Positions 18,336 through 26,579 of a stretch of DNA of 55,504 bases are shown in pieces. Under the pieces are notes generated by a model. That model saw only the letters and a program-made list of their open reading frames with translations, was not told the origin of the DNA and ran no database searches. Made by a program: the position numbers and the translations under genes. This stretch comes from Macromonas nakdongensis (GTDB taxonomy: Bacteria; Pseudomonadota; Gammaproteobacteria; Burkholderiales; Burkholderiaceae_C). Numbering within the stretch: position 1 is the first letter of the stretch; the number at the start of each line of letters is the position of its first letter. Location: NCBI RefSeq assembly GCF_002837145.1, contig NZ_NWMV01000086.1, positions 1-55,504 of the forward strand, written 5' to 3'.

Positions 18336-18416
18336 TCGCGGACAAGGTAGGCAAATACACTCGCTTAGGGAAACAGTCCATGTCATAGTTTCAGAGCTAC
18401 AAGCAATTGCTTCAAA

Positions 18417-18429
18417 CCAATAATATTGG
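18417..18429. promoter_or_regulatory. Palindrome, possible operator
   Basis: CCAATA-A-TATTGG, a perfect 6+1+6 palindrome about 106 nt upstream of the DUF4394 gene, inside the AT-rich leader at the left end of the inserted segment. It may be an operator for the trio; the regulator is unknown. Confidence 0.35.
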
Positions 18430-18534
18430 CTACCAAGACACACATCATCACGCAGGAAGCTAAATCTGTATGCTACGAGCATCCAGAGCAATCTGTTGAG
18501 TGTTGAATTTTCTACTCTCAAGGAGCCAGACCGC

Positions 18535-19470
18535 ATGAAATCACGTACTGCGCAAACAGGCCATAAAACATTGAAATGGCTTGCGCTCACTGGCGTGCTG
18601 GCAGTGACCACAGCTACGACCTTTTTGCCCCGCGGCACTGCAGCCCAAACGGTACAAAAATCAACTATTCCAGTCCTGCCGCCTTCGGTTTGGGTGCTGA
18701 CAACCTCTCAAAAGCTGGTTCACATCGACGCTGCCGACCCTCGCAACGTACTCGGCAGTAAAGCCATAAGCGGTCTGATGCCCGGCGATGCTCTGGTAGG
18801 CATTGATTACCGTGTGGCCAAAGGCGTCATGTTTGGCCTAGGCCGCAGCGGTACCCTGTACACCTTGGATCCGGACAAGGGCATAGCTAAGGCGGTGAAC
18901 CCCAGCGCCACCAAGATAGCGCTCAACCCCGGCCCCATGGGCTTTGACTTTAACCCTGCAGCCGACCGTATCCGGGTGGTTCAAAGCACAGGTGACAACC
19001 ACCGCCTGCACCCGGACACCGCAGCGATCGTCGATTTCAACGCAAAGGAAGATGGCGTACAGACCGACCCGCGCTTGGCCTTCGCCTCCACTGACGTAAA
19101 CGCCGGTCAGATCCCCAACTTGGTAGCTGCCGGCTATACCTACAACTCCAAGAACGACAAACTCACAACCAACTTCGCCATTGATGGCCGCTTGGGTGCT
19201 TTGTTGCTGCAAGGCACCCGCGAAGGGGTGCAACCAGCGGTGTCGCCCAACCTGGGAGTGCTAACGACCGTGGGCGCCATGGGGTTGGGCCCGCTGACTG
19301 ATGCCACGCTGGACATTTCGGACGTCAGCAATGTGGCGCTGGCCATCGTCACTTCGGCCACCACCACCCTACCCCGTTTGGTCAAAATCGACCTGGACTT
19401 CGGGACCGCGACCCTGCTGGGCACCGTGGGGGGTGGCGAGGCCGTTGCCGGCATGGCGATTGAACCATGA
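18535..19470 (+). CDS. DUF4394 secreted beta-propeller-like protein
   Basis: 311 residues with a Sec signal (LKWLALTGVLAVTTATTF...GTAAQ). The mature part has DUF4394 features: VWVLTTSQKLVHIDAADP, LVGIDYRVAKGVMFGLGRSGTLYTLD, MGFDFNPAADRIRVVQSTGDNHRLHPDT, and VAAGYTYNSKNDKLTT. Such proteins are exported and of unknown role. ATG 18535 has AAGGAG upstream; a further in-frame start at 18496 lacks support. Its stop overlaps the next gene by ATGA, the first of two such couplings in this trio. Confidence 0.85.
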   Translation: MKSRTAQTGHKTLKWLALTGVLAVTTATTFLPRGTAAQTVQKSTIPVLPPSVWVLTTSQKLVHIDAADPRNVLGSKAISGLMPGDALVGIDYRVAKGVMFGLGRSGTLYTLDPDKGIAKAVNPSATKIALNPGPMGFDFNPAADRIRVVQSTGDNHRLHPDTAAIVDFNAKEDGVQTDPRLAFASTDVNAGQIPNLVAAGYTYNSKNDKLTTNFAIDGRLGALLLQGTREGVQPAVSPNLGVLTTVGAMGLGPLTDATLDISDVSNVALAIVTSATTTLPRLVKIDLDFGTATLLGTVGGGEAVAGMAIEP

Positions 19471-20084
19471 TGCGCACGACAGTACTGCGCGCGGCCCTAC
19501 TGGCCAGTGGTTTATGTGTGCTGGGTAGTGCCAAGGCAGGCATATTGGCTGTGCTGGTAACGGATGAAAGCGGTCAACCCTTGACCGACGCGGTCGTCCA
19601 GCTCAAATCGCCATTGGCGGCCAACGCAGTGAAATCCGGCAAGGAGCAGAACATTATTCAGCGGGAGAAAACGTTTTTGCCGGCGGTCACCGTCATCACA
19701 GCTGGAACGTCCATCACCTTCCCGAACGAGGACACTGTGCGCCACCACGTTTATTCGTTCTCACCGGCCAAGAAGTTCGAGCTGAAGCTTTACGCTGGCA
19801 CACCGGCCGCACCTGTGGTGTTTGACAAGCCGGGGCTGGTGGTGCTGGGCTGCAACATCCACGACCACATGATTGCCTGGGTGCACGTGGTGAACACGCC
19901 CTACTTCGGCAAAACCGACGCCCAAGGCAAACTGACACTGGGTAACGTACCCAAAGGCACCTACCAAATGGAAACGTGGCACCAGCGCGTGCCATCCAAC
20001 GCTGCGCCCACCCGTCAAACGGTCAATCTGGGTGATGCGGATACCCAAGCACAAGTCACACTGAAAGGCTTGCTGCCATCATGA
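19467..20084 (+). CDS. Cupredoxin/plastocyanin-like 'methylamine utilization' protein
   Basis: 205 residues with a signal peptide (LRAALLASGLCVLGSAKA). The core looks like a blue-copper fold: VITAGTSITFPNEDTVRHHVYSFS supplies a His pair, and VVLGCNIHDHMIAWVHV gives the Cys-x2-His-x-x-Met ligand set expected of type I copper. A carboxypeptidase-regulatory-like beta region follows (LTLGNVPKGTYQMETWH). The annotation 'methylamine utilization' is inherited; no mau genes are here. It overlaps both neighbours by 4 nt, so it probably works with the GGDEF/EAL protein as a periplasmic redox or copper sensor partner. That role is inference. Confidence 0.8.
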   Translation: MMRTTVLRAALLASGLCVLGSAKAGILAVLVTDESGQPLTDAVVQLKSPLAANAVKSGKEQNIIQREKTFLPAVTVITAGTSITFPNEDTVRHHVYSFSPAKKFELKLYAGTPAAPVVFDKPGLVVLGCNIHDHMIAWVHVVNTPYFGKTDAQGKLTLGNVPKGTYQMETWHQRVPSNAAPTRQTVNLGDADTQAQVTLKGLLPS

Positions 20085-22450
20085 AGCACTGGCTCAGCTT
20101 CAAAAGGCAGCCGCTGGCCGAGCGGCTGGTGCTGTTTTCGCTGGTGCTGCTCCTTCTGGTACAGGCGGCCAGCTTTTGGACCGTGCGTGAAGCAGTGGAC
20201 AAACAGGTGCGTTCTGAAATTGACGCCGGTTTGAGCCTGGGAACCGAAGTGTGGCAGCGTTTGCTGGACCAGAACGCCACTCGGTTGTACGAGGCTTCGG
20301 TGGTGCTGGCGGCTGATTTCGGCTTTCGCTCGGCCATTGCCAGCGGCGACAAAGAAACCATTGCATCGGCGCTGGAGAACAACGGCAACCGAATCGGGGC
20401 AGAAATTTCCGCCTTGCTCACACCAGAGTTCTCACTTGTGAGTGCCACCAACAGTGCTGACGGGCAAGGCATGGCGCTGCTGGCGACCATGCCGGTGCTG
20501 GGGGCCAACTTGGCCCAACAACCGGGCAAAGGCAACCTGATTGTGGTGGAGCGCGTGGCCTACCAGTTCGTGCTGGCGCCAGTACGGGCGCCGCAAATCA
20601 TTGGCTGGGTGGTGATGGGCTTTCCGCTCACGCAGACCCTGGTGGACGACATGCTGCGCTTGGCCGGCCTCAAGTCGGTGATGATGGTGGCGCAACCGCC
20701 GGATGAACCCTCAATTGCCCTGTCCACCTTGGCCATGGCCGAAGTCCATGCCGTACGGCTGATGATGAACGAAATGACTACCGAGGTGCGTTGGAAAAAC
20801 GAACACCTGATGGTCAGGCACATCGTACCGGAAACCATGACAGGCACTATGCAGGTGGCCCTGTTTCGATCCTTCGACGAAGCAGCCGCGCCGTTTTTGG
20901 CACTTCAATGGACTTTGGCGTTCATCACCGTCGCTGGCGTGGTGCTGTTTGGCATGGGCAGTGCCGTGGGCACCCGGTTCGTGACGCGACCTCTGCAGGC
21001 GTTGACCGAAGTGGCCACTGCTTTGCGGCAAGGCAAGTTCGAGGTATCGGTACCTGGCACCGCCCGCAACGACGAAGTGGGCGCATTGGCTCGCAGTTTC
21101 GACCAGATGCGCACCAGCATTGCCGAACAGCGCGAAGAAATTTTGCGCCTAGCTTACTGGGATCGCCTCACCGGTCTGCCTAACCGCGAGCAGTTCCGCC
21201 AAACCTTGAAAGACGCAATCTCGGGCGCCCGCGACGTGGCCAAGCCGTTGGTAGTGATCACCCTGAACCTGAACCGCTTCAAGCACGTCAACGATGTGCT
21301 GGGTTACAGCTTTGGCGACGAATTGCTCAAAGCCGTAGCGCACCGGCTGACCCAACAGGTCTACCGCCAGGGCGATCTGGTAGCCCGGCTGGGCGGGGAT
21401 GAATTTGCCATTCTGCTGACCCGTTCTGGCGCCGAGGGGGCCCTCAAAATCACCGAGCGCATTCACGAAGCGTTCGAAGCGCCGCTAGCCTTGAACGACC
21501 AGACCGTGGACATTGACGCCTGCATGGGCTTGGCTTGCTGGCCGGCCGACGCTGACCATGCCGACTTGTTGATGAGCCGCTCCGAAATAGCCATGCACGC
21601 GGCCAAAACCACGACTAAAAACGTGCTGCTGTATTCACCCTCGCTAGACTCCTCCAGCGAGTTGAACCTGTCGCTGTTGAGCGACCTGCGCCAAGCGCTG
21701 CAAAACGATGAGCTTCGGCTGTTCCTGCAACCCAAGTTGGATGTGCGTACCGGCAAAGTGGTGGCGGCCGAGTCACTGGTGCGTTGGCAGCACCCTGGCC
21801 GCGGGCTGGTGCCGCCGATGCAGTTCATCCCCTTCGCAGAGCAAACGGGTTTTGTACGGCAACTAACGCTGTGGATGTTCGAGGAAGCCGCCCGACTGCT
21901 GGCCAGCCTGGGGCCGGCAGACGCAGATTTGCGCATTGCTATCAATCTCTCCACCCGCGACCTGCTGGACCTAGACTTTCCCCTTCGTCTGTCCACGCTG
22001 ATGCAGCACCACGGCGTCCAAGCTTCGGATTTCTGCCTGGAAATCACCGAAAGCGCCATCATGGACGACCCCCAGCGGGCCGAAAACACCCTCAACCAAC
22101 TGGCTGACCTGAAGTTCAAGCTCTCGATCGACGATTTTGGGACTGGTTACTCGTCCCTGGCCTACCTCAAGCGCCTGCCGGTGAGCGAATTGAAAATCGA
22201 CAAATCGTTCGTGATGGGCATGGAAAAAGACGTCAGCGACGAAAAGATTGTGCGCTCGACCATCGACCTAGCCCACAACCTTGGCCTGACGGTTGTAGCA
22301 GAAGGCGTGGAAAACCAGGCGATCCTGGACAAGCTGCACGAGCTGAATTGCGATGATGCCCAGGGTTACCACATCAGCCGGCCCATGCCCGCCAGCGAAT
22401 TTGTAGCCTGGCTGCAGGCCTGGAACGAGCGCGTGGCCACACAGCACTGA
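20081..22450 (+). CDS. Bifunctional-type GGDEF/EAL membrane protein
   Basis: 789 residues: TM near 18-38, an extracytoplasmic sensor about 40-275, TM about 280-305, HAMP linker (RPLQALTEVATALRQGKFEV), GGDEF domain with intact GGDEF at 438-442 and an EAL domain. The EAL motif reads ESL (AAESLVRW), keeping the essential Glu; DDFGTGYSS loop 6 and KIDKSFV are present, so phosphodiesterase activity is plausible. The net direction on cyclic di-GMP cannot be predicted. ATG 20081 overlaps the cupredoxin stop, suggesting the sensor domain reads the state of the upstream exported proteins. Confidence 0.9.
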   Translation: MKHWLSFKRQPLAERLVLFSLVLLLLVQAASFWTVREAVDKQVRSEIDAGLSLGTEVWQRLLDQNATRLYEASVVLAADFGFRSAIASGDKETIASALENNGNRIGAEISALLTPEFSLVSATNSADGQGMALLATMPVLGANLAQQPGKGNLIVVERVAYQFVLAPVRAPQIIGWVVMGFPLTQTLVDDMLRLAGLKSVMMVAQPPDEPSIALSTLAMAEVHAVRLMMNEMTTEVRWKNEHLMVRHIVPETMTGTMQVALFRSFDEAAAPFLALQWTLAFITVAGVVLFGMGSAVGTRFVTRPLQALTEVATALRQGKFEVSVPGTARNDEVGALARSFDQMRTSIAEQREEILRLAYWDRLTGLPNREQFRQTLKDAISGARDVAKPLVVITLNLNRFKHVNDVLGYSFGDELLKAVAHRLTQQVYRQGDLVARLGGDEFAILLTRSGAEGALKITERIHEAFEAPLALNDQTVDIDACMGLACWPADADHADLLMSRSEIAMHAAKTTTKNVLLYSPSLDSSSELNLSLLSDLRQALQNDELRLFLQPKLDVRTGKVVAAESLVRWQHPGRGLVPPMQFIPFAEQTGFVRQLTLWMFEEAARLLASLGPADADLRIAINLSTRDLLDLDFPLRLSTLMQHHGVQASDFCLEITESAIMDDPQRAENTLNQLADLKFKLSIDDFGTGYSSLAYLKRLPVSELKIDKSFVMGMEKDVSDEKIVRSTIDLAHNLGLTVVAEGVENQAILDKLHELNCDDAQGYHISRPMPASEFVAWLQAWNERVATQH

Positions 22451-22561
22451 CTCCGAGAGGTTATTCCCATACCCCGCCCGCTGCCGAAAAATGTCCCACT
22501 TTGAACCGCGCCTGGGGCCCTTAGGTAACGCTGCCAGTACTCTGGAGTTGGAGTCCAACTT
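22451..22561. other. Intergenic stretch, nothing recognised
   Basis: About 110 nt between the GGDEF/EAL stop and the decayed gene. I see no promoter, terminator with a T-tail or conserved coding frame here. Confidence 0.4.
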
Positions 22562-22837
22562 GAATGGCCCGCCTGGCAAAGCTATATCCTGCAAACCGAC
22601 GGCCGCTTGCAACTGGGTTAGACCGAAAACGGTTGCGCCTACATGGCCGTGACAGACAACTGGTGCGAACTCACACAACCGGGCAGCCTCGCGCATGCAC
22701 GCGGGCCTGTTTAGATGCCTTGCTCGAACGTGCATGGGGACGAACCACACGCCCTGAGCACCGCCCGTGCCGTCCTGAAAGCGCTGCAACAGACCGGTTA
22801 CCGCCTGTTGCCACTGGACCGCTTGGGGTACGGCTAA
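22562..22837 (+). pseudogene. Decayed gene with two in-frame amber codons
   Basis: One frame reads as plausible protein across 91 codons (EWPAWQSYILQTDGRLQLG, amber, TENGCAYMAVTDNWCEL, then TQPGSLAHARGPV, amber, ending STARAVLKALQQTGYRLL) to a TAA at 22835. The first TAG follows LG and could come from CAG by one transition. No start codon with ribosome site is visible. Family not recognised. It marks the right flank of the inserted segment, 32 nt before rdgC. Confidence 0.5.
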
Positions 22838-22869
22838 GATGCCAGCCTTAATAAGTACAGAGGATTGAC

Positions 22870-23769
22870 GTGTTCAAGAATGTGATGGTTTACCGCGTGG
22901 GGCCGGACTGGTCGGTTTCCGTGGAAGACATGGAAGCCGCCCTGGCCCAGATGCCCTTCGTGCCCTGCAGCGCCACGCAGGACAAAGCCATGGGCTGGGT
23001 GCCACCGCGTGGCGACGCCCACGGTGCCCTGGTGGAACTGGTGGGGGGGCAGCGCCTGCTGCGCTTCCAGATCGAGACCAAGGGCGTGCCCGGAGCGGTC
23101 GTCAAACGCCACCTGGAGGAGCGCCTGGCCCAGATCGAGGCCAAGGAAGGGCGCAAACCCGGCCGCAAGGAAAGCCGGGAGTTGCGCGACGAGATCGTGC
23201 ACGACCTGATGCCCATGGCCTTTGCCAAGACCAGCAGCGTGATGGTCTGGCTGGACCTGGATCAGGGCCGGCTGGTGCTGGACACCGGCAGCCAGTCCAA
23301 GGCCGACGACATCCTCACCGCGCTGGTCAAGGGCCTGGACGGCCTGCAGCTGAGCCCCTTGAACACCCAGGTCTCGCCCCAGGCGGCGATGACGGCCTGG
23401 CTGACCGGCAGCGCCGACGACTGGCCGGCCCACTTCGCCCCCGGCCGGGAGGTGGAGCTGAAGTCCGGCGACGAGATGAAATCGGTGGTGAAGTTCACCC
23501 GCCACCACCTCGACGACGAGCAGATGCGCCTGCACATCGGCCAGGGCAAGCTGCCCACCAAGCTGGCACTGGACTGGGACGGGCGCGTCAGCTGCATGCT
23601 CAGCGAAGGCACGGTGCTGAGCAAGATCACCTTTCTCGACGGGGTGTTCGAGGACAACGCCGGCGCCGAGGACAACGGTGGCTTCGACGCCGACGCGGCC
23701 ATCGCCACGGGCGAACTGGGTGCGCTGATCACCGACCTGATCGCCGCCCTGGGCGGGGAATTGCTGTGA
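22870..23769 (+). CDS. rdgC: Recombination-associated protein RdgC
   Basis: Ring-shaped DNA-binding protein that modulates RecA and nucleoid behaviour. 299 residues, full length. Family features include MFKNVMVYRVG at the start, PFVPCSATQDKAMGWVPPRG, LLRFQIETKGVPGAVVKRHLEER and KLALDWDGRVSCMLSEGTVLSKI. The start codon is GTG 22870. crcB begins 19 nt after its stop. Confidence 0.96.
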   Translation: MFKNVMVYRVGPDWSVSVEDMEAALAQMPFVPCSATQDKAMGWVPPRGDAHGALVELVGGQRLLRFQIETKGVPGAVVKRHLEERLAQIEAKEGRKPGRKESRELRDEIVHDLMPMAFAKTSSVMVWLDLDQGRLVLDTGSQSKADDILTALVKGLDGLQLSPLNTQVSPQAAMTAWLTGSADDWPAHFAPGREVELKSGDEMKSVVKFTRHHLDDEQMRLHIGQGKLPTKLALDWDGRVSCMLSEGTVLSKITFLDGVFEDNAGAEDNGGFDADAAIATGELGALITDLIAALGGELL

Positions 23770-23788
23770 GCCCACGGACCGCCCGGCC

Positions 23789-24172
23789 ATGCTGACGGTG
23801 GCGGCGATCTGCCTGGGCGCCTGCATTGGTGCCCTGGGGCGCTGGCGGTTGGGCCTGTGGCTGAACCAGACCGGCGCCTGGCTGCCCTGGGGCACGCTGG
23901 TGGCGAATTGGGCGGGGGCTTATGTGGTGGGCCTGGCCCTGGTGTTTTTCCAACAGCACCCGGGGTTGGACCCGGTGTGGCGCCTGGCCCTGGTCACTGG
24001 CCTGCTGGGCGCGCTGACGACGTTTTCCACGTTTTCACTGGAAACCGTGGTGATGCTGCAAGGCGGCCGCGTCGGGCTGGGGCTGCTGAACGCCACGCTG
24101 CACGTGGCGGGCTCGCTGCTGCTGACCTGGGCCGGCATCGCCAGCGCCCAGGCGCTCTGGCCGGCGCGCTGA
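23789..24172 (+). CDS. crcB: Fluoride ion channel CrcB/Fluc
   Basis: Small dual-topology membrane protein exporting fluoride; 127 residues with four hydrophobic segments. The signature GALTTFSTFSLE near residue 73 and GGxxGALxRW-like GACIGALGRWRL at the start are present. It directly follows rdgC, leaving no room for a fluoride riboswitch, so it is probably expressed from the rdgC promoter. Confidence 0.95.
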   Translation: MLTVAAICLGACIGALGRWRLGLWLNQTGAWLPWGTLVANWAGAYVVGLALVFFQQHPGLDPVWRLALVTGLLGALTTFSTFSLETVVMLQGGRVGLGLLNATLHVAGSLLLTWAGIASAQALWPAR

Positions 24173-24184
24173 GCGCCCGCCCAG

Positions 24185-24631
24185 TCAGCCTTTGAGCACC
24201 GTGCCGTCGGCGTCGCTGACGCGCACACCGATGGCGATGCCCTGCTTCACGCTCATGGAGACGGTGCAGAACTCCTCTAACTGGGCCAGGACCCGGTCCA
24301 GGTGCTCGAATTCGGCGCCGGGCTTTTGCAGCTCCAGGTGCACATCGATGGCCTCTATGCGCAGGCGGTTGCTGGCATTGCGGCCAGTGGTGGCGGTGGC
24401 GGTGGCCTTGATCGGACCGGGATCCTGCTTGAACTTGCCCAGGGCAAACACCAGGCTGGCCGACAAGCAGTTGGCCACAGCCGCCAGCAGCAGGTGGTTG
24501 GGCGCGGGGCCGCTGCCGGCCCCCAGGGGCGGGGGCTCGTCGCTGAACAAGGCCGGGGTGTCCAGACCGAAATCGATTTGGAACTGGTAGCCCGACAGGC
24601 GGGTGAGGGTCACGGTGGCGGTCTGTGTCAT
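24185..24631 (-). CDS. OsmC/Ohr-family protein
   Basis: 148 residues of the OsmC-like fold, some members of which reduce organic peroxides. Visible: the N-terminal beta strands (TVTLTRLSGYQFQIDF), PLGAGSGPAPNHLLLAAVANCLSAS with the conserved Cys near residue 65, and FCTVSMSVKQGIAI carrying the second Cys. ATG 24631 has a GGAGGAG ribosome site 7 nt upstream; the frame upstream overlaps the ABC gene and is not part of the protein. Confidence 0.85.
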   Translation of the reverse strand: MTQTATVTLTRLSGYQFQIDFGLDTPALFSDEPPPLGAGSGPAPNHLLLAAVANCLSASLVFALGKFKQDPGPIKATATATTGRNASNRLRIEAIDVHLELQKPGAEFEHLDRVLAQLEEFCTVSMSVKQGIAIGVRVSDADGTVLKG

Positions 24632-24659
24632 GCAAGCTCCTCCAGCAAACCCCGACAGA

Positions 24660-25421
24660 TTAGCCGATACGCGGCGCCGGTCCGGTGAGCTGGAGGAAGG
24701 CGGCTTCGAGCCGGTCGGCGCCGGTGGCGGCCAGCAGGGCGTCCACCGCGCCGTCGAAGCGGACCAGCCCCTGGTGCAGCACGACGACCCGGTCGGCACC
24801 CTCCACTTCGTCCACCAGGTGGGTGGCCCACAGGGTGGCCACGCCGGTGTCGCGCTGCAAGGCCTGGACCGCCTGCAGCAGTTGCTGGCGCGAGGCGGGG
24901 TCGAGCCCAACGGTGGCCTCGTCCATCAGCAGCACCCGGGGGCGGTGCAGCATGGCGCGCACCAGTTCCACCTTGCGCCGGTTGCCGCCCGAGAGGGTGC
25001 GCACCGGGTGGGCCAGCTGGCCTTCCATGCCCAGGGCGGCCAGGCCCTGGGCCATGCGTTCCAGGGCCAGCCGGCGCGGCAGACCGTGCAGGTCGGCGTG
25101 GAAGAGCAGGTTGGCGCGCACCGACAGGTCCAGGTCCAGCGCCATCTGCTGGAACACCACCCCCAGGCCGGCGAGGGCACGGGGAGCGTCGTGGCGCAGG
25201 TCGTGGCCCAGCACCTCGATGCGGCCTTCGTCGGGCACGAACAGGCCAGTGAGCAGTTGCATCAGGGTGCTTTTGCCGGCGCCGTTGGGGCCCAGCAGGG
25301 CCACCAGCTCGCCCGGCTGCAGCCGCAGATCGACCCCACGCAGGGCGGGTTTGCCGTTGTAGGCCTTGACCAATCCGGTGGCCTGCAGCACCGGTGCGTC
25401 GGCCATGTGCATGCCGCTCAT
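24660..25421 (-). CDS. ABC transporter ATPase, PQQ-alcohol-dehydrogenase-associated type
   Basis: 253 residues with Walker A GPNGAGKS near residue 43, Q-loop in VVFQQMA, ABC signature LSGGNRRKVEL, and Walker B LLMDEATVGLD. It resembles the drug/alcohol efflux-like ATPases found with PQQ-dependent dehydrogenase loci, and the matching permease and binding protein are encoded 3-4 kb away on the other strand. ATG 25421 overlaps the stop of the upstream binding-protein gene as ATGA, which decides the start. The transported compound is unknown. Confidence 0.85.
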   Translation of the reverse strand: MSGMHMADAPVLQATGLVKAYNGKPALRGVDLRLQPGELVALLGPNGAGKSTLMQLLTGLFVPDEGRIEVLGHDLRHDAPRALAGLGVVFQQMALDLDLSVRANLLFHADLHGLPRRLALERMAQGLAALGMEGQLAHPVRTLSGGNRRKVELVRAMLHRPRVLLMDEATVGLDPASRQQLLQAVQALQRDTGVATLWATHLVDEVEGADRVVVLHQGLVRFDGAVDALLAATGADRLEAAFLQLTGPAPRIG

Positions 25422-26419
25422 GGCGCCGCCAGCAGCTTCATGCGCTGCAGCAAACGGCGTTCGCTGGCCTGGGTCTGGCGCAGGGCGGCCAGGTAGGCGG
25501 CGGGGTCGAGGTATTCGGGGCTCTGGTCGTACCGGGCCAGTTCGGCCAGGTGGCGGGGGGTGAACATGGCGTGTTTGAAGGCGTCGTGCAAGGCGGTCAG
25601 TATGGCATGCGGGGTGCCGGCCGGTGCCACCAGGCCCCAGGGCGAGTTGTAGACGGCTTTCTCGAAGCCCAATTCGCGCATGGTGGGCACCTGGGGCCAG
25701 CGGCCCAGCCGGCGCTCGGCGAACACCGCCAGCAGGCGCAGCTTGCCCTGCTCCACCCAGGGGGCGAAGCCGGTGGAGTTGACCCCGGCCATGATGTGCT
25801 TGGACACCAGCGCCAGCATCTGGTCGGCGGTGCCTTTGTACGGCACGTGGGTGTAGGCCAGGCCCTGGTCCTGCATCAGCTCTTCCATGGCCAGGTGCGG
25901 GGTGGAGCCGACGCCGGTGGAGCCGAGCGTGAGTTCGCCGGGGTGGGCGCGCGCCCAGGCCAGCAGGTCGGCCACGCTGCGCCAGGGGCTGTCGGCCGGC
26001 ACCAGCAAGCCGAAGGTGGTGCCCGAGACCTGCAGGATGGGGGCCAGGTCCGTCATCGGGTTCCAGGCCACCCGGTTCATGAGGGCAAAGCGCAGCACGG
26101 TGATGGGCAGCTGACCGATGGTGTAACCGTCGGGCGCGGCGGCCTTGAGCAGGGGTGCGACCAGGGTGCCGGCGGCCCCCGGCCGGTTGACCACCACCAC
26201 CGGCTGGCCGAGGCGGGTGGCGGCCTCGTCGGCCAGGGCGCGCAGCGTCAGGTCGGTGCCGCCGCCGGCCGGCCAGGGCACGATCAGGTGGATGGGGCGC
26301 TGCGGCCAAGGCTTGGCGGTGTTGGGCCGGGCCAGACCGGGCCACAAGGCGCTCAGGCCAGCTGCCGTGCCGGCACGCAGAAACATGCGCCGCGGGCCTG
26401 CGGCATTGGGATGGGTCAC
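25418..26419 (-). CDS. Bug/TctC-type tripartite tricarboxylate transporter binding protein
   Basis: A 333-residue periplasmic solute receptor of the large Bordetella-uptake-gene family. Signal region RRMFLRAGTAAGLSAL, then PIHLIVPWPAGGGTDLTLR, VVVNRPGAAGT, the THVPYKGTADQMLALV pocket segment and WGLVAPAGTP. Start GTG 26419 has GGAGAC upstream; ATG 26386 would delete part of the signal peptide. No membrane subunits (TctA/B) are here, as is usual for Bug genes. The ligand is unknown; location suggests an organic acid or alcohol-derived product. Confidence 0.85.
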   Translation of the reverse strand: MTHPNAAGPRRMFLRAGTAAGLSALWPGLARPNTAKPWPQRPIHLIVPWPAGGGTDLTLRALADEAATRLGQPVVVVNRPGAAGTLVAPLLKAAAPDGYTIGQLPITVLRFALMNRVAWNPMTDLAPILQVSGTTFGLLVPADSPWRSVADLLAWARAHPGELTLGSTGVGSTPHLAMEELMQDQGLAYTHVPYKGTADQMLALVSKHIMAGVNSTGFAPWVEQGKLRLLAVFAERRLGRWPQVPTMRELGFEKAVYNSPWGLVAPAGTPHAILTALHDAFKHAMFTPRHLAELARYDQSPEYLDPAAYLAALRQTQASERRLLQRMKLLAAP

Positions 26420-26579
26420 GTTTGTCTCCGTTGTGGCGCTGGCGCATGCGGGCACAGCGCTTGGTGTATCGTGGCAACAAGCAAGGAGCGAGCCCGATTT
26501 TTGGGCATCATTTTTGCTACTGGCACCCCGCGTGTGACACCCGTGCACGCCAAGTAACCATGAAATCAGGAGACCACAG

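Noticed and set aside
19467-20084. Methylamine dehydrogenase pathway
   Set aside because: Only the cupredoxin-like protein carries that inherited label; no mau structural or maturation genes are present.
23770-23788. Fluoride riboswitch before crcB
   Set aside because: Only 19 nt separate rdgC and crcB, too short for one.
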